From UBA9160 sp035489755 (GTDB lineage: Bacteria > Myxococcota_A > UBA9160), in assembly GCA_035489755.1 (NCBI GenBank), contig DATGZK010000100.1:60515-124514 (forward strand): 64,000 nucleotides of DNA. The letters run 5' to 3'. Under the pieces are notes generated by a model that was not told the DNA's origin, searched no databases, and worked only from the letters and a program-made list of their open reading frames with translations. Positions 42,362 to 51,106 of the stretch are shown here, one piece after another (within the stretch, counting starts at the first letter, position 1; each line of letters opens with the position of its first letter). Made by a program: the position numbers and the translations under genes.

Positions 42362-43516
42362 GTGGAGAGCAGACGGGCGGCGGACTTCCTCGAGCTCGTC
42401 GAACGCTCGCGCCGCGGGCGGCTCAAGGTCTATATCGGCTTCGCTGCAGGCGTGGGGAAGACCTACCGCATGCTCGAGGAAGCGCACGCGCTCGCGAAGC
42501 GGGGCGTCGACATTGTGGTGGGCTTTGCCGAAACGCATGACCGACCCGAGACTGCCGCGCTGCTCGAAGGCCTCGAGGTGGTGCCCCGCCGCGTCTTCAA
42601 GTACCGGGGCCTCAGCATCGAAGAGATGGATTTGGATGCCGTTCTCGCCCGTCATCCCCAGGTCGCGCTCGTGGACGAAATCGCTCACACCAACGCCCCG
42701 GGATCACGCAACGCCAAACGCTACCAGGATGCGTGCGATTTGTTGGACGCGGGCATCAGTGTGATCTGCGCCTTCAATATCCAGCACCTCGAGAGTCTCA
42801 AAGATCTGGTGGAACAGGCGACCCACGTGGAGATCCGAGAGACGGCGCCGGACACCTTCCTCCAACAAGCGGATCAGGTCGTGAACCTGGACCTGGCCGT
42901 GGAGGATCTGCTCGAGCGGCTGCGCGCGGGAAAGATCTATGCTGAGGACCAAGTGCGGCACGCGCTCGAGAATTTTTTCCAAGCCGATAAGCTCTCCACA
43001 CTCCGCGAGCTCGCCCTGCGAGAGGTGGCTGAGAGTCTCGGCCGGGCAGCCCTCGGCCACGCACGCGGCCCGGGCGCCGAGCTGGGCAGTCCCCGGGCAC
43101 CGAGCGAGCGCGTGATGGTGTGCATCTCCTCGCAGTCGCCGCGCGCGGGAGCGCTGCTCAGACGCGGTTCCCGGCTTGCCGGACGCCTCAATACGGACTG
43201 GTACGTCGTGTATGTCGAGACTCCGAGCGAAGCGCCGCATCGAATCGACTCCAGCGCACAGCGCATGCTGCACGCCAACATCGAAAAGGCGAGAGAGCTC
43301 GGTGCACAGATCGTCCGCCTCCAGGGGCGCGATCGGGTAGAGACGCTGCTCGACTTTGCGCGCTCCCACGCCGTTGGACACATTCTGATTGGCCGCACCC
43401 ACACCCCGTGGTGGCGACGCTTGTTCTCGGGAGATTTCGTGGCACGCATGGTCCGCCACGCCGAAAACTTCGACCTTCACATCGTGGGAGCGCTCGAACG
43501 GGAGCACGCGGCGTGA
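42362..43516 (+). CDS. KdpD-type sensor module (KdpD N-domain plus USP domain), no kinase domain
   Basis: 384 residues. KdpD N-terminal domain with Walker A FAAGVGKTYRML and Walker B-like VDEIAHTNAPGSRN, then a universal-stress-protein domain (about 240-380; VMVCISSQSPRAGALLRRG, VGHILIGRTHTPWWRRLFSG). It stops where KdpD proteins normally continue into four membrane helices and the histidine kinase. In other bacteria this USP domain binds c-di-AMP and the module senses K+ status. The stop overlaps the next gene (a histidine kinase) by four bases, so they are probably translated together. No kdpFABC nearby. Confidence 0.9.
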   Translation: MESRRAADFLELVERSRRGRLKVYIGFAAGVGKTYRMLEEAHALAKRGVDIVVGFAETHDRPETAALLEGLEVVPRRVFKYRGLSIEEMDLDAVLARHPQVALVDEIAHTNAPGSRNAKRYQDACDLLDAGISVICAFNIQHLESLKDLVEQATHVEIRETAPDTFLQQADQVVNLDLAVEDLLERLRAGKIYAEDQVRHALENFFQADKLSTLRELALREVAESLGRAALGHARGPGAELGSPRAPSERVMVCISSQSPRAGALLRRGSRLAGRLNTDWYVVYVETPSEAPHRIDSSAQRMLHANIEKARELGAQIVRLQGRDRVETLLDFARSHAVGHILIGRTHTPWWRRLFSGDFVARMVRHAENFDLHIVGALEREHAA

Positions 43517-45366
43517 CAGTGCGCGCGCGCCTCATGTTGGCCGGGGTGCCGCTGGCGCTCGCCCTCGTGCTGATCGGAGCCTTGGCTGCCAGCCTGGCCG
43601 GGAGGCTGGGTCGGACCTCCCAGGCCCTTTTGTCGGACAATTACAGAAGCGTTCTTGCCGCGCAGAGGATGAAAGAGGCACTCGAACGCCTCGAGGACGC
43701 GGCTCGTGCTACGGCGTCGGGGCATCCCGAGCTTGGGCTTCCCCACCCGCAGGAGGACCGCCGCCTCTTCGAGGCTGCGCTGCGTACGGAAGAAGGGAAC
43801 ATCACCGAGCCTGGGGAGGGCGAACTGGCGAAATCTCTTCGAACGCGATGGGAGGAGTATCAGAAGGCGCTGGACGACTGTTTGGGCAAGACGACTCGGG
43901 TGGAAGTCGGAGACTGCTATCTGCACCAGCTCGAGCCCAAGTTCCGGCGGGTGAAAGGCGACGCCGACAGAATCCTAGAAGTCAATCAAGACGCCATGGT
44001 CTCGAAGAGTGAGAAGAACCGCGAGGACGCAGAGGGCTTCGGGCAGCTGATGCTGGTGGCCACCGTGGGTGCCCTGGCTGCCGGGCTCACAAGCTCCTGG
44101 TTCCTCGCGACACGCACGCTTCGGCCCTTAACCGCACTCGGCCAGGCCGTCGAGCAGTTCGGACGGGGCGACTTTGCGGTGCGCGCACATGCGCGGGGCG
44201 GCGCGGAGATCGCTCAGCTCGCCGCCACGTTTAACGCAATGGCCGACCGGATTGACGAGTACCGCAAGAGCTCGCTCGGAGAGATGCTGCAGGCCCAGCT
44301 CGCCGCGCAGGCCACCCTCAACAGCCTGCCGGACCCTGTCTTCGTGTTTTCGCCCGACGGCAGCATCCTCAGCGCCAACGTTGCGGCCGAGGGTCTGTTT
44401 GCGCCTGAGGACCGTGCGGCGCCGAGTTTGCTTCTGCTCGAGCCGCGGCTGCGCGAGGCGCTGGATGCGGTACGGGCGCCGGTCCTCCAGGGGAAGGGCT
44501 CCTTTGTCCCCAAGAGCTTCGACGAATCCTTTTCCGTGCAGCGGCCTGAGGGGGAGCGCGTTTTCTTGCCGCGGGCGGAGCCTGTGTACGAGGAGGGTGG
44601 GGGAATTGTTGCAGCGACCGTCGTCCTGCAAGACGTGACACGGCTCCGGCGTTTCGAGGAGCTTCGCAACGATGTGGTATCGACGGTCGCCCACCAGTTT
44701 CGAACGCCGCTCACTTCTCTTCGAATGGCGATCCATCTCTGCCTCGACGGCATCGCCGGTCCGCTTACCGCGAAGCAGCAGGACCTCCTCTACGCGGGCC
44801 GCGAGGAATGCGAGCGCTTGCAGGGAATCGTGGACGAACTGCTCGACCTTGCGCGGCTGCAGTCGGGATCGATTCCTCTCGATCTCGAGGACGTCGCCGC
44901 CGAGGTGCTGCTTGAAGAGGCCGCAAAGCCGCACCACGCCGATGCCGAGGCAAAGAACGTGACCCTCGAGGTGGAGCCCGTTCTCGGCGAAGCGCGGGTT
45001 CGGGCAGACCCCCAGCGGCTGCGGCTCGTCTTCCAGAACCTCTTGGAGAATGCCTTGCATTACACACCGGAGGGCGGACGGGTCTCCCTCCGCGCCTCGG
45101 AAGACACCACAAGCGTCCGCTTCGAGATCGCCGACAGCGGCCCAGGCATCCCCGAGGATCAGCAAGGGCTGATCTTCGAGAAGTTCTATCGCGGACCGGC
45201 CGGACCCGGCGGCGGCGCCGGTCTTGGTCTTTCCATCGCGCGCGACGTGGTGCGTGCCCACGGGGGTGAGATTGGTGTCGACAGTGCGCCGGGCCGCGGG
45301 AGTACGTTCTGGTTCACGCTTCCCAGAGTGAGGACCCAGCCCGAAGGGGAACCCGCAAACACGTAG
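43513..45366 (+). CDS. Membrane sensor histidine kinase (HAMP-PAS-HisKA-HATPase)
   Basis: 617 residues. TM1 at about 11-30, a helical periplasmic domain of four-helix-bundle type (about 31-175), TM2 at about 178-200, HAMP (about 200-250), PAS (about 265-345), HisKA with phospho-His about 394 in VAHQFRTPLTSL, and a complete HATPase (NLLENALHYTPEGG, DSGPGIPEDQQGLIFEKFYRG, GLGLSIARDVVRAHGG). Gln follows the His where Glu is usual; Glu/Gln at this position helps autophosphorylation and phosphatase activity. Coupled to the KdpD-type sensor; no response regulator gene is adjacent. Confidence 0.92.
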   Translation: MTVRARLMLAGVPLALALVLIGALAASLAGRLGRTSQALLSDNYRSVLAAQRMKEALERLEDAARATASGHPELGLPHPQEDRRLFEAALRTEEGNITEPGEGELAKSLRTRWEEYQKALDDCLGKTTRVEVGDCYLHQLEPKFRRVKGDADRILEVNQDAMVSKSEKNREDAEGFGQLMLVATVGALAAGLTSSWFLATRTLRPLTALGQAVEQFGRGDFAVRAHARGGAEIAQLAATFNAMADRIDEYRKSSLGEMLQAQLAAQATLNSLPDPVFVFSPDGSILSANVAAEGLFAPEDRAAPSLLLLEPRLREALDAVRAPVLQGKGSFVPKSFDESFSVQRPEGERVFLPRAEPVYEEGGGIVAATVVLQDVTRLRRFEELRNDVVSTVAHQFRTPLTSLRMAIHLCLDGIAGPLTAKQQDLLYAGREECERLQGIVDELLDLARLQSGSIPLDLEDVAAEVLLEEAAKPHHADAEAKNVTLEVEPVLGEARVRADPQRLRLVFQNLLENALHYTPEGGRVSLRASEDTTSVRFEIADSGPGIPEDQQGLIFEKFYRGPAGPGGGAGLGLSIARDVVRAHGGEIGVDSAPGRGSTFWFTLPRVRTQPEGEPANT

Positions 45367-45450
45367 CCCCGGGACGCCTTCGAACGCAGCAAGCGCGCGC
45401 GGCCGCGCGCCCCCCTTCGAAAAGTTCACGCGCCCTTTCCGGTGCGCGCG

Positions 45451-48030
45451 CTAGACCGAGTCCTGGTGCGGGGGGAGGCTCTTGCGCGGAGCTAGGGCCA
45501 GCAGTGATGGCAGGATGAGCAGCGTGCAGAGCAGGGTAAAGCCGAGTGCGAGCATGAGCAGAATGCCCATCTGCGAGGTGCCGGTGTGGCTCGATACGGC
45601 GAGCGCTCCGAAGGCCGTCCCGGTCGTGAGACCGCTGCACAGGATTGCACGTGCGGTGCTCGATTGCAGCGGCTTATCCAACCCCGCTCGCCAGTTCGTG
45701 ACGAAATAGATGTCGAACGCGACGCCGATGCCGAGCAGGAGCGGTAGCCCGATGATGTTGGCGAAATTCAGCGGCAACCCAATCAGCACGCCGGTCGCCA
45801 TCGTCAAAAGGCCGGCCAGCAGGAGCGGTGCAAGCACCAGCAGCGTATCGAGGACTCGGCGAAGCACTGCAAACAGGAGAAGGCTGATCGCGATGAGGGC
45901 GATGACTCCCGCGCCGATGAATGCGTGGACGACGATGCGCGCGGATTCCTGGATGGTCACCGGGGATCCCGAAGCGTTTGGAGCCACGGACCGAACGGCT
46001 TCGACGAAGCGTTCGAGCGTCGCGTTGTTTCGCGCATCTCCCTTGGGAGAAACTTCAACCCGCATCCGCTGGTCGGATGTCACCCAATCGCGGATCAGGT
46101 CTTCGGGAAGAGTCTCGAGCGTGACAGGCTCAGCGGAGAGGGCAAGGCGCAAATCCGCGAACAAGGCAGGCAGATCTCCAACCAAAGTCGTGTGGAGCGC
46201 TTCGAGGGGGGGCGGCGTCGCGTGCAGGACACCGTCCAGTGCATTCGCAAGGCGCAGGGCGGGTGCATTTCCTGCGCTCGAAGGGGGCAGATTCCGGAGC
46301 TTGCCCGCGAGTTCGGCCGTAGCCCCGAGCACGGCGGCGTCCCCGGGCGCGGGCGCCGCGGTGGCTGGAGTGAGCGATGGGAGCACGAGGAATGCCGCGT
46401 CGGCGATCGTCGCGAGCTTCTCCGGTTGGTCCGAGGGCACGAAACTGTTGAGGGTGAGAACCCGGTCGACCTCGGGCAGGGCCTCGAGGCGGGGCACCAG
46501 CTCCACCGCCGCGGCAGCGGAGGGCACAAGGATGTCGATCGTATAGGGCGTGGCGTTCGGACTCGTGATGAGCTCGAGAAGCGTCGCCATTGACTCGGTG
46601 CGCGGGTTCTTAAGATGCAGCGGGTCGAAATCAAAACGCAGGCGCGGCAAGACGGCGAGGCCCGTGAGCGCGAGCCCAGCGGCGAGAAGTGCGACCCCGC
46701 GGCGCCGCTCCACGAGGAAGCGGTCGATTCGAGCCGCGCCGACAAACCCGACGGGCTCCGCCTCCCCGGCTGGGCGCAGCAGCGTGATGAGCGCGGGCAA
46801 GAGGGTGAAGTTCAAGAGGAGGGCGATCAGCATGCCTGTCCCGGAAATCAGTCCGAGCTCCCGCAGGCCGGCATAGGAGCTTGGAACGAACGAATAGAAT
46901 CCCACTGCGGTCGTGGCGGCGGCGAGGGGGAGCGGCGTGGCCATGGCGCCCGCGGCAGCCCGCAAGGCCTCATCGAAATCAGGAATCCGATGACGACAAT
47001 CGCGGTAGCGCACGGCGAACTGAATGCCGAAATCGACCGCGATCCCGACGAAGAGCACGGCAAAGGCGACGGAGATCAGGTTCAAGGACCCAATCGTCGC
47101 CGCAGCGAAGGCCGCCGTTGAAACGAGCCCGACCACGAGCGTTCCGAGAATGGCGATGACGAGCCGGGGGGACCCAACCGCGAGCCATAGGAAAAGACAC
47201 AGGAGAGAGAACGACAAGCTGCCGATGACGCCGGCCCCTTCGGTGAGGGAGCCAAACTCCTCGTCGGACAGTGCGACTTCACCGGTGAGCCGGACACGCA
47301 CACCGTGATCCGGCGTGAGCCCCAGGGAGCGCGCGGCGTCGCGCACTGCGGCGCTCGCCCTCGCGCCCGGTTTCAGCGCTTCGTAGTCGAGGACGGGCTG
47401 GACGAGCAGGATGCGTCGCAGGTCATCGGCGGTCGGCGGGCGGTCCGTGAGCAAGGTTTGCCAGGATACCGGGCGGGGCGCGCCCGCCAGCAGCGCCTCC
47501 ACAGAATCGGAGATCGCGCTGAACGGTCGATCGAGGTCCTGAAGGGTGGTCTCGCCGTGCGAAACGCCCTCGAGGGAGAGGCTCAGGGCATGAAAGAGAC
47601 CGCGCACGCTTGGGTCCGGCGCGAGCTCTCCGATCATGGGCTGGGCACGGATCAGCTGCTCCATGATCTGCGAGAGCTCCTCGGCCGAGAGAAAGAGCAT
47701 GCCGTTTCGCTTAAAGAACTCGTTGCCGATGGGATCTTGTACGGATTTAAACAAAGCAGGCATCTGGTTCAGGCGCCGCAAGAGTGCCTTGGCGGCGGCG
47801 TCCGCCTCTTCAGCTGTCTGGGCATCGATCACCAGGACCAGCCGATCTGTGCGCTGTGGAAATGCCTGATCGAGTTCTTTGTCGAGTTTTCGAAAGGGCG
47901 CGTCACTTGAGACAATATTCGAGGTGTCGGCGTTGAGGCTGAGATGACCCGCGCTGTAGATTGCGAGGAGCATCGCGAGTCCAAGGTTGGCCACGACGAT
48001 GGAGATCGCACGGCGACGCGAGAGATCCAC
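45451..48030 (-). CDS. hpnN: RND/MMPL transporter, hopanoid transporter HpnN-like
   Basis: 859 residues with two RND repeats: TM, large periplasmic loop, then five or six TMs, twice. VAFAVLFVGIAVDFGIQFAVRYRD and ANIIGLPLLLGIGVAFDIYFVTNWR are the Asp-containing TM4 and TM10 segments, and LTTGTAFGALAVSSHTGTSQMG matches HpnN-type proteins, which move hopanoids to the outer membrane. GTG 48030 is used; in-frame CTG codons just upstream would add a basic stretch (LTRLIVAIVDLSRR) typical of this family, so the true start may be a few codons earlier. No squalene-hopene cyclase in the window. Confidence 0.85.
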   Translation of the reverse strand: MDLSRRRAISIVVANLGLAMLLAIYSAGHLSLNADTSNIVSSDAPFRKLDKELDQAFPQRTDRLVLVIDAQTAEEADAAAKALLRRLNQMPALFKSVQDPIGNEFFKRNGMLFLSAEELSQIMEQLIRAQPMIGELAPDPSVRGLFHALSLSLEGVSHGETTLQDLDRPFSAISDSVEALLAGAPRPVSWQTLLTDRPPTADDLRRILLVQPVLDYEALKPGARASAAVRDAARSLGLTPDHGVRVRLTGEVALSDEEFGSLTEGAGVIGSLSFSLLCLFLWLAVGSPRLVIAILGTLVVGLVSTAAFAAATIGSLNLISVAFAVLFVGIAVDFGIQFAVRYRDCRHRIPDFDEALRAAAGAMATPLPLAAATTAVGFYSFVPSSYAGLRELGLISGTGMLIALLLNFTLLPALITLLRPAGEAEPVGFVGAARIDRFLVERRRGVALLAAGLALTGLAVLPRLRFDFDPLHLKNPRTESMATLLELITSPNATPYTIDILVPSAAAAVELVPRLEALPEVDRVLTLNSFVPSDQPEKLATIADAAFLVLPSLTPATAAPAPGDAAVLGATAELAGKLRNLPPSSAGNAPALRLANALDGVLHATPPPLEALHTTLVGDLPALFADLRLALSAEPVTLETLPEDLIRDWVTSDQRMRVEVSPKGDARNNATLERFVEAVRSVAPNASGSPVTIQESARIVVHAFIGAGVIALIAISLLLFAVLRRVLDTLLVLAPLLLAGLLTMATGVLIGLPLNFANIIGLPLLLGIGVAFDIYFVTNWRAGLDKPLQSSTARAILCSGLTTGTAFGALAVSSHTGTSQMGILLMLALGFTLLCTLLILPSLLALAPRKSLPPHQDSV

Positions 48031-48196
48031 AATCGCGACGATCAGTCGAGTCAGCAGAGGGGTGAGGTCCTTGGCCGAGGGTGCGGCGTTGGGCGGTCAG
48101 CGGAAGATCGAGACCGATTTCGGTAAATCGTCTGGGACCCGCACTTCGATGCCCGTTTCCCCCGCACCCCCGCGGCGCGGCCGGGCGTTGCGGAGC

Positions 48197-48889
48197 TTAC
48201 GTTCGTTCGAGTCGCCATACGAAATGCTGTGCCAGGAGGCTTTCCATTGCCGCAGGGACTTGGTAGCGGAACTTGTAGCTCCGGCCGCGGCCGGCCAGCC
48301 GGCCGAGTTTGGTCGCCAATGACTGTTTGCCGAAGGAGGCGCGCCCGACCAAACGGAAGCCGGCTCGCTCGAGGCTCTGATGCAGGGTCTTCTTCGTGAA
48401 GAAGCGGTAGTGGTAGCCCTCTTGCTTGGGTGGGTGACCTGTAAGGGCCCGCCAGCGGTAGGTAAGGTGCGCCACGTTTGGCGTCGTGAGGACGAGCCAG
48501 CCCCCAGGCCGGATCACGCGAGAGAGCTCGAGCAGAAGATCCTCGGCGCGCACGATGTGCTCGATCACCTCAACGAGTGAGGCCCCGTCCAAGGAGAGGT
48601 CTCGAAAGGGGAGCGGACGGTTGAGATCCGCAACCACTGCGGAGCGCCCATCCCTGCGCACCGCGAGGGCATTGTCAGGGCTAAAGTCGAGCCCGAAGCC
48701 TTTTTGGCCAACTCCTTGCGCGAGCTCGAGAAACTCCCCCTGGCCACAGCCGAGATCGACCCATCGGCCCGTCTCCGCACGTGCCGGGAGAAGCCGCGCG
48801 GCATAGGCGTACCACGGGCGGTCAGCCACTCGCGGGCGAACGCTCTGCGTCCCCCCCGCCGCCTTGACGGGCGTGGCGAGGGTGGTCAT
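48197..48889 (-). CDS. Class I SAM-dependent methyltransferase
   Basis: 230 residues. SAM motif WVDLGCGQGEFLELA, acidic strand end GLDFSP, VEVIEHIVRAEDLLLELSRVIRPGGWLVLTTPN (motifs IV-VI), then a region KQEGYHYRFFTKKTLHQSLERAGF typical of the ubiE/UbiG-like or glycolipid methyltransferase branch. ATG 48889 with GGAGAG six bases upstream is chosen over a longer frame whose first 76 residues are low-complexity. Located upstream of the HpnN-like transporter on the same strand. Substrate unknown. Confidence 0.87.
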   Translation of the reverse strand: MTTLATPVKAAGGTQSVRPRVADRPWYAYAARLLPARAETGRWVDLGCGQGEFLELAQGVGQKGFGLDFSPDNALAVRRDGRSAVVADLNRPLPFRDLSLDGASLVEVIEHIVRAEDLLLELSRVIRPGGWLVLTTPNVAHLTYRWRALTGHPPKQEGYHYRFFTKKTLHQSLERAGFRLVGRASFGKQSLATKLGRLAGRGRSYKFRYQVPAAMESLLAQHFVWRLERT

Positions 48890-49085
48890 CGCGCGCTCTC
48901 CTCCTTCTGCGGCTCGAGACGGCGCTTTGCCCGAGTTTCCTCCACGCGTACCTCGCTCTGCGTTGACGCCTGCCCCTTGCCCCCAGAAGCTCATTCCAGG
49001 CGACCGCAGCCCTCTCTCGGGTGCCTCAGGCGCTGCGCTCGTGCCGATGGGAAGGCGTTTTTTGCCCGAGGGAGCTTCGATCTCC

Positions 49086-49099
49086 CGGGAATATTCCCG
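49086..49099. promoter_or_regulatory. Perfect 14-base palindrome, possible operator
   Basis: CGGGAATATTCCCG, self-complementary along its whole length, about 197 bases upstream of the methyltransferase start. An AT-centred dyad in GC-rich surroundings fits a transcription factor site, but nothing identifies the factor. Confidence 0.35.
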
Positions 49100-49286
49100 A
49101 AACCAAAACGGTTGCACAGCACTAGGTCCGCAGCCCTTGGGTCTTTTGAACTCGTCGGGGATCTCATCGCAACCTCAAACTCCAGGCTGCAAGTCCCCGC
49201 CGGCACAGGGACTGGGTTGACTCCGCTCGCGCTCGAGCCCACGGTCCGGCTGCGGAAAGAGAAGAGATATGGCGAGTGCCGATACT

Positions 49287-49304
49287 CCCCGAGCGAACTC
49301 GGGG
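49287..49304 (-). terminator. Hairpin with UUCG-type loop after the hydrolase gene
   Basis: CCCCGAG and CTCGGGG arms (49287-49293 and 49298-49304) form a seven-base GC stem; on the minus strand the loop reads TTCG. It begins 22 bases past the hydrolase stop. No T-run follows, so it may be a terminator or a stabilising 3' structure. Confidence 0.4.
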
Positions 49305-49325
49305 CACTCGGCTGCGGACCAGGGC

Positions 49326-50300
49326 CTAGCCCGAGAGGCCGCTCGCGCTTACGTCACCTTCGAGGCTGCTGCGACGTCTCGGCTCTCTCGCCTCCGACGG
49401 CGCCTTGGAGGCGGCACCCGCACGCAGCCGCTCGCGCAGGCGGGCTTCACTGAGCTCAGCCGGTCGAGTGGTTGCGCAGAAGTCGAGGAGAACCTCCACA
49501 AAGCGCCGCATGTCATCTCGGTACGGGAAATGACCTGCGTTGGGGAACACCTCGAGCCGGCTTCCCACAATCTGCTCATGTGCCGCATAGGCATGCCGGA
49601 CCGGGATGAGAGGGTCTCGCTCTCCCCACACGATGAGAGTCGGCAACTCCTCGGCGAGATAGAGTCTGTCGCTCGCACTGACCCGCTGGCCGCCTGCGTC
49701 GAGGATGCTGCGTACGGTTGCGAGGAAAGCCCGGCGGGCATCGGCGTCGCCGAGTGAGGTAAATCCCTGCCACACCCCCTCGAGGTCGGCACCCGCGCGG
49801 AGCCCAAGCCGTCCGAGCCACCGGGTCGCCTGGGTGACCACGTTGCGTGGCCCCTCCGCGCAGAGCCACGGCAGCACCATCCCCGCACCCGGGAGAATCG
49901 CAGAGCGGAGGAGAGGGTGGACCTCCCGTCCCAGGCCGCCGCTCGATACGAGGACGAGGCGCTCGCAGCGCTCGGGAAACTGATAGGCGAACTGCATCGC
50001 GATGCCGCCGCCGAGGGAGTGTCCGACAAGCGTTCCCCGTTCGAACCCGAGCGCACCGAGCAGGTCCCGCAGCATGTTCGCGTAGCCGCCAAGGGAGTAA
50101 TCACCGCGCGGCTTCGAGCTGTCGCCGTGACCGAGCAGATCGGGAGCCACGACCGTGTACCGCTGGCGCAGGCTCCAAGCCACCTCTTCCCAGGTCGAGC
50201 TGCTCCCCGCGATTCCGTGGACGAGGACGAGCAGTGGCCCACTGCCCGCGCTGCGAAAGCTCACGCGGTGACCATGCAGCCTGATCTCAGATTGATCCAT
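49326..50300 (-). CDS. Alpha/beta-fold hydrolase
   Basis: 324 residues. Oxyanion region LVHGIAGSSSTW, DLLGHGDSSKP, nucleophile elbow GHSLGG with Ser95, acid in GERDPLIPV and His in NAGHFPYRDD complete the triad. The last 50 or so residues are Ala/Arg-rich and probably disordered. ATG 50300 is six bases after GAGGAGGGG; an extension to 50354 is rejected. Esterase, lipase, depolymerase and C-C hydrolase activities are all possible. It lies downstream of the small helical protein at 50.5 kb. Confidence 0.88.
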   Translation of the reverse strand: MDQSEIRLHGHRVSFRSAGSGPLLVLVHGIAGSSSTWEEVAWSLRQRYTVVAPDLLGHGDSSKPRGDYSLGGYANMLRDLLGALGFERGTLVGHSLGGGIAMQFAYQFPERCERLVLVSSGGLGREVHPLLRSAILPGAGMVLPWLCAEGPRNVVTQATRWLGRLGLRAGADLEGVWQGFTSLGDADARRAFLATVRSILDAGGQRVSASDRLYLAEELPTLIVWGERDPLIPVRHAYAAHEQIVGSRLEVFPNAGHFPYRDDMRRFVEVLLDFCATTRPAELSEARLRERLRAGAASKAPSEAREPRRRSSLEGDVSASGLSG

Positions 50301-50474
50301 TCCCCCCTCCTCTAGATTGAAGCGTCGCCGAATCCACCGGATGGCGGAACTCAAGGTAGCAATTGGGCGCCGGGAGCGTCGACCGCGTGAGTCGCTTCTG
50401 CAACGACACCCGAGCTCGAGCTTGGTCCCGCTACGACGCGCGCTTCTCTTCGGAGCGTCCAGAAAAGAGCCCGC

Positions 50475-50819
50475 TCAACGCGCGTGCGCGTGTACTTCCT
50501 TCCGAGCTCTTAGGGGCTGCACCCGCCGGCGCGCGGGTCGGCCCGCGAGGAGCTCTTTGGCGATCTTGGCCACCTCTTCGTTGACCTTGCGGATGAGGTC
50601 ATACATCGCGCCGATCCTTGCCTCTTGGACCTTGCGGGCGCCTTTCACGGCGTCCTCAAAAAGGTCCAGTCGCTCGAGCACATCGAGAGGCAGGTTCGCG
50701 ATCGCTTTGTGGATCTCCTCGACCGAGCTCGCGCCGCCATCGATTTCCCTCTGCACCAACTGGACGAGCTTTCTCATCTCGGAGCGGACCTCGCTTGTCG
50801 TCTTCTTGCTCTGGCTCAT
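50475..50819 (-). CDS. Small helical protein of unknown function
   Basis: 114 residues, no signal or membrane segment. Sequence EIDGGASSVEEIHKAIANLP then LDVLERLDLFEDAVKGARKVQE and IGAMYDLIRKVNEEVAKIA predicts three or four amphipathic helices with a conserved look; similar short helical proteins occur in other Proteobacteria, sometimes near polyhydroxyalkanoate genes, though no PHA gene is visible here. The C-terminus is basic. Upstream of the alpha/beta hydrolase on the same strand (174 bases). Confidence 0.75.
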   Translation of the reverse strand: MSQSKKTTSEVRSEMRKLVQLVQREIDGGASSVEEIHKAIANLPLDVLERLDLFEDAVKGARKVQEARIGAMYDLIRKVNEEVAKIAKELLAGRPARRRVQPLRARKEVHAHAR

Positions 50820-51106
50820 GGCTTCTCCCCTGCTTTGCGGCGTTGCCGCTGCTGTTCGGGCTCACTGCATCGAACATGCCACTCGGCGAACACGATTGGG
50901 ACGCGGCCGCAAGCCGCGCGGGATCCTCTGGCTGGCCGGTGTGGCTCGTGTTCTCATGAACGCAGAGAGTCCTGGGGCGGCAGGCCACGGCTGAAAGGAG
51001 AGTGGACCCGTCTTTGGCAGCCTGGAATCCGGCGCTGTGCTGCGGATCGCCCCAGCGCGCCACCTTTTCCCATCGCCACCTCTTCGGGGTGGTACGCTTC
51101 GAAGCA

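Larger units (their letters stand above)
48890..49325. other. Intergenic region with palindrome and hairpin
   Basis: About 436 bases between two minus-strand genes. It contains the 14-base palindrome and the hairpin listed separately. An open frame extends from the methyltransferase into it (to 49117), but composition and the lack of a ribosome site argue against coding. Confidence 0.5.

Noticed and set aside
48890..49117. N-terminal extension of the methyltransferase to 49117
   Set aside because: Low-complexity, contains the palindrome, and lacks a ribosome site; ATG 48889 has one.
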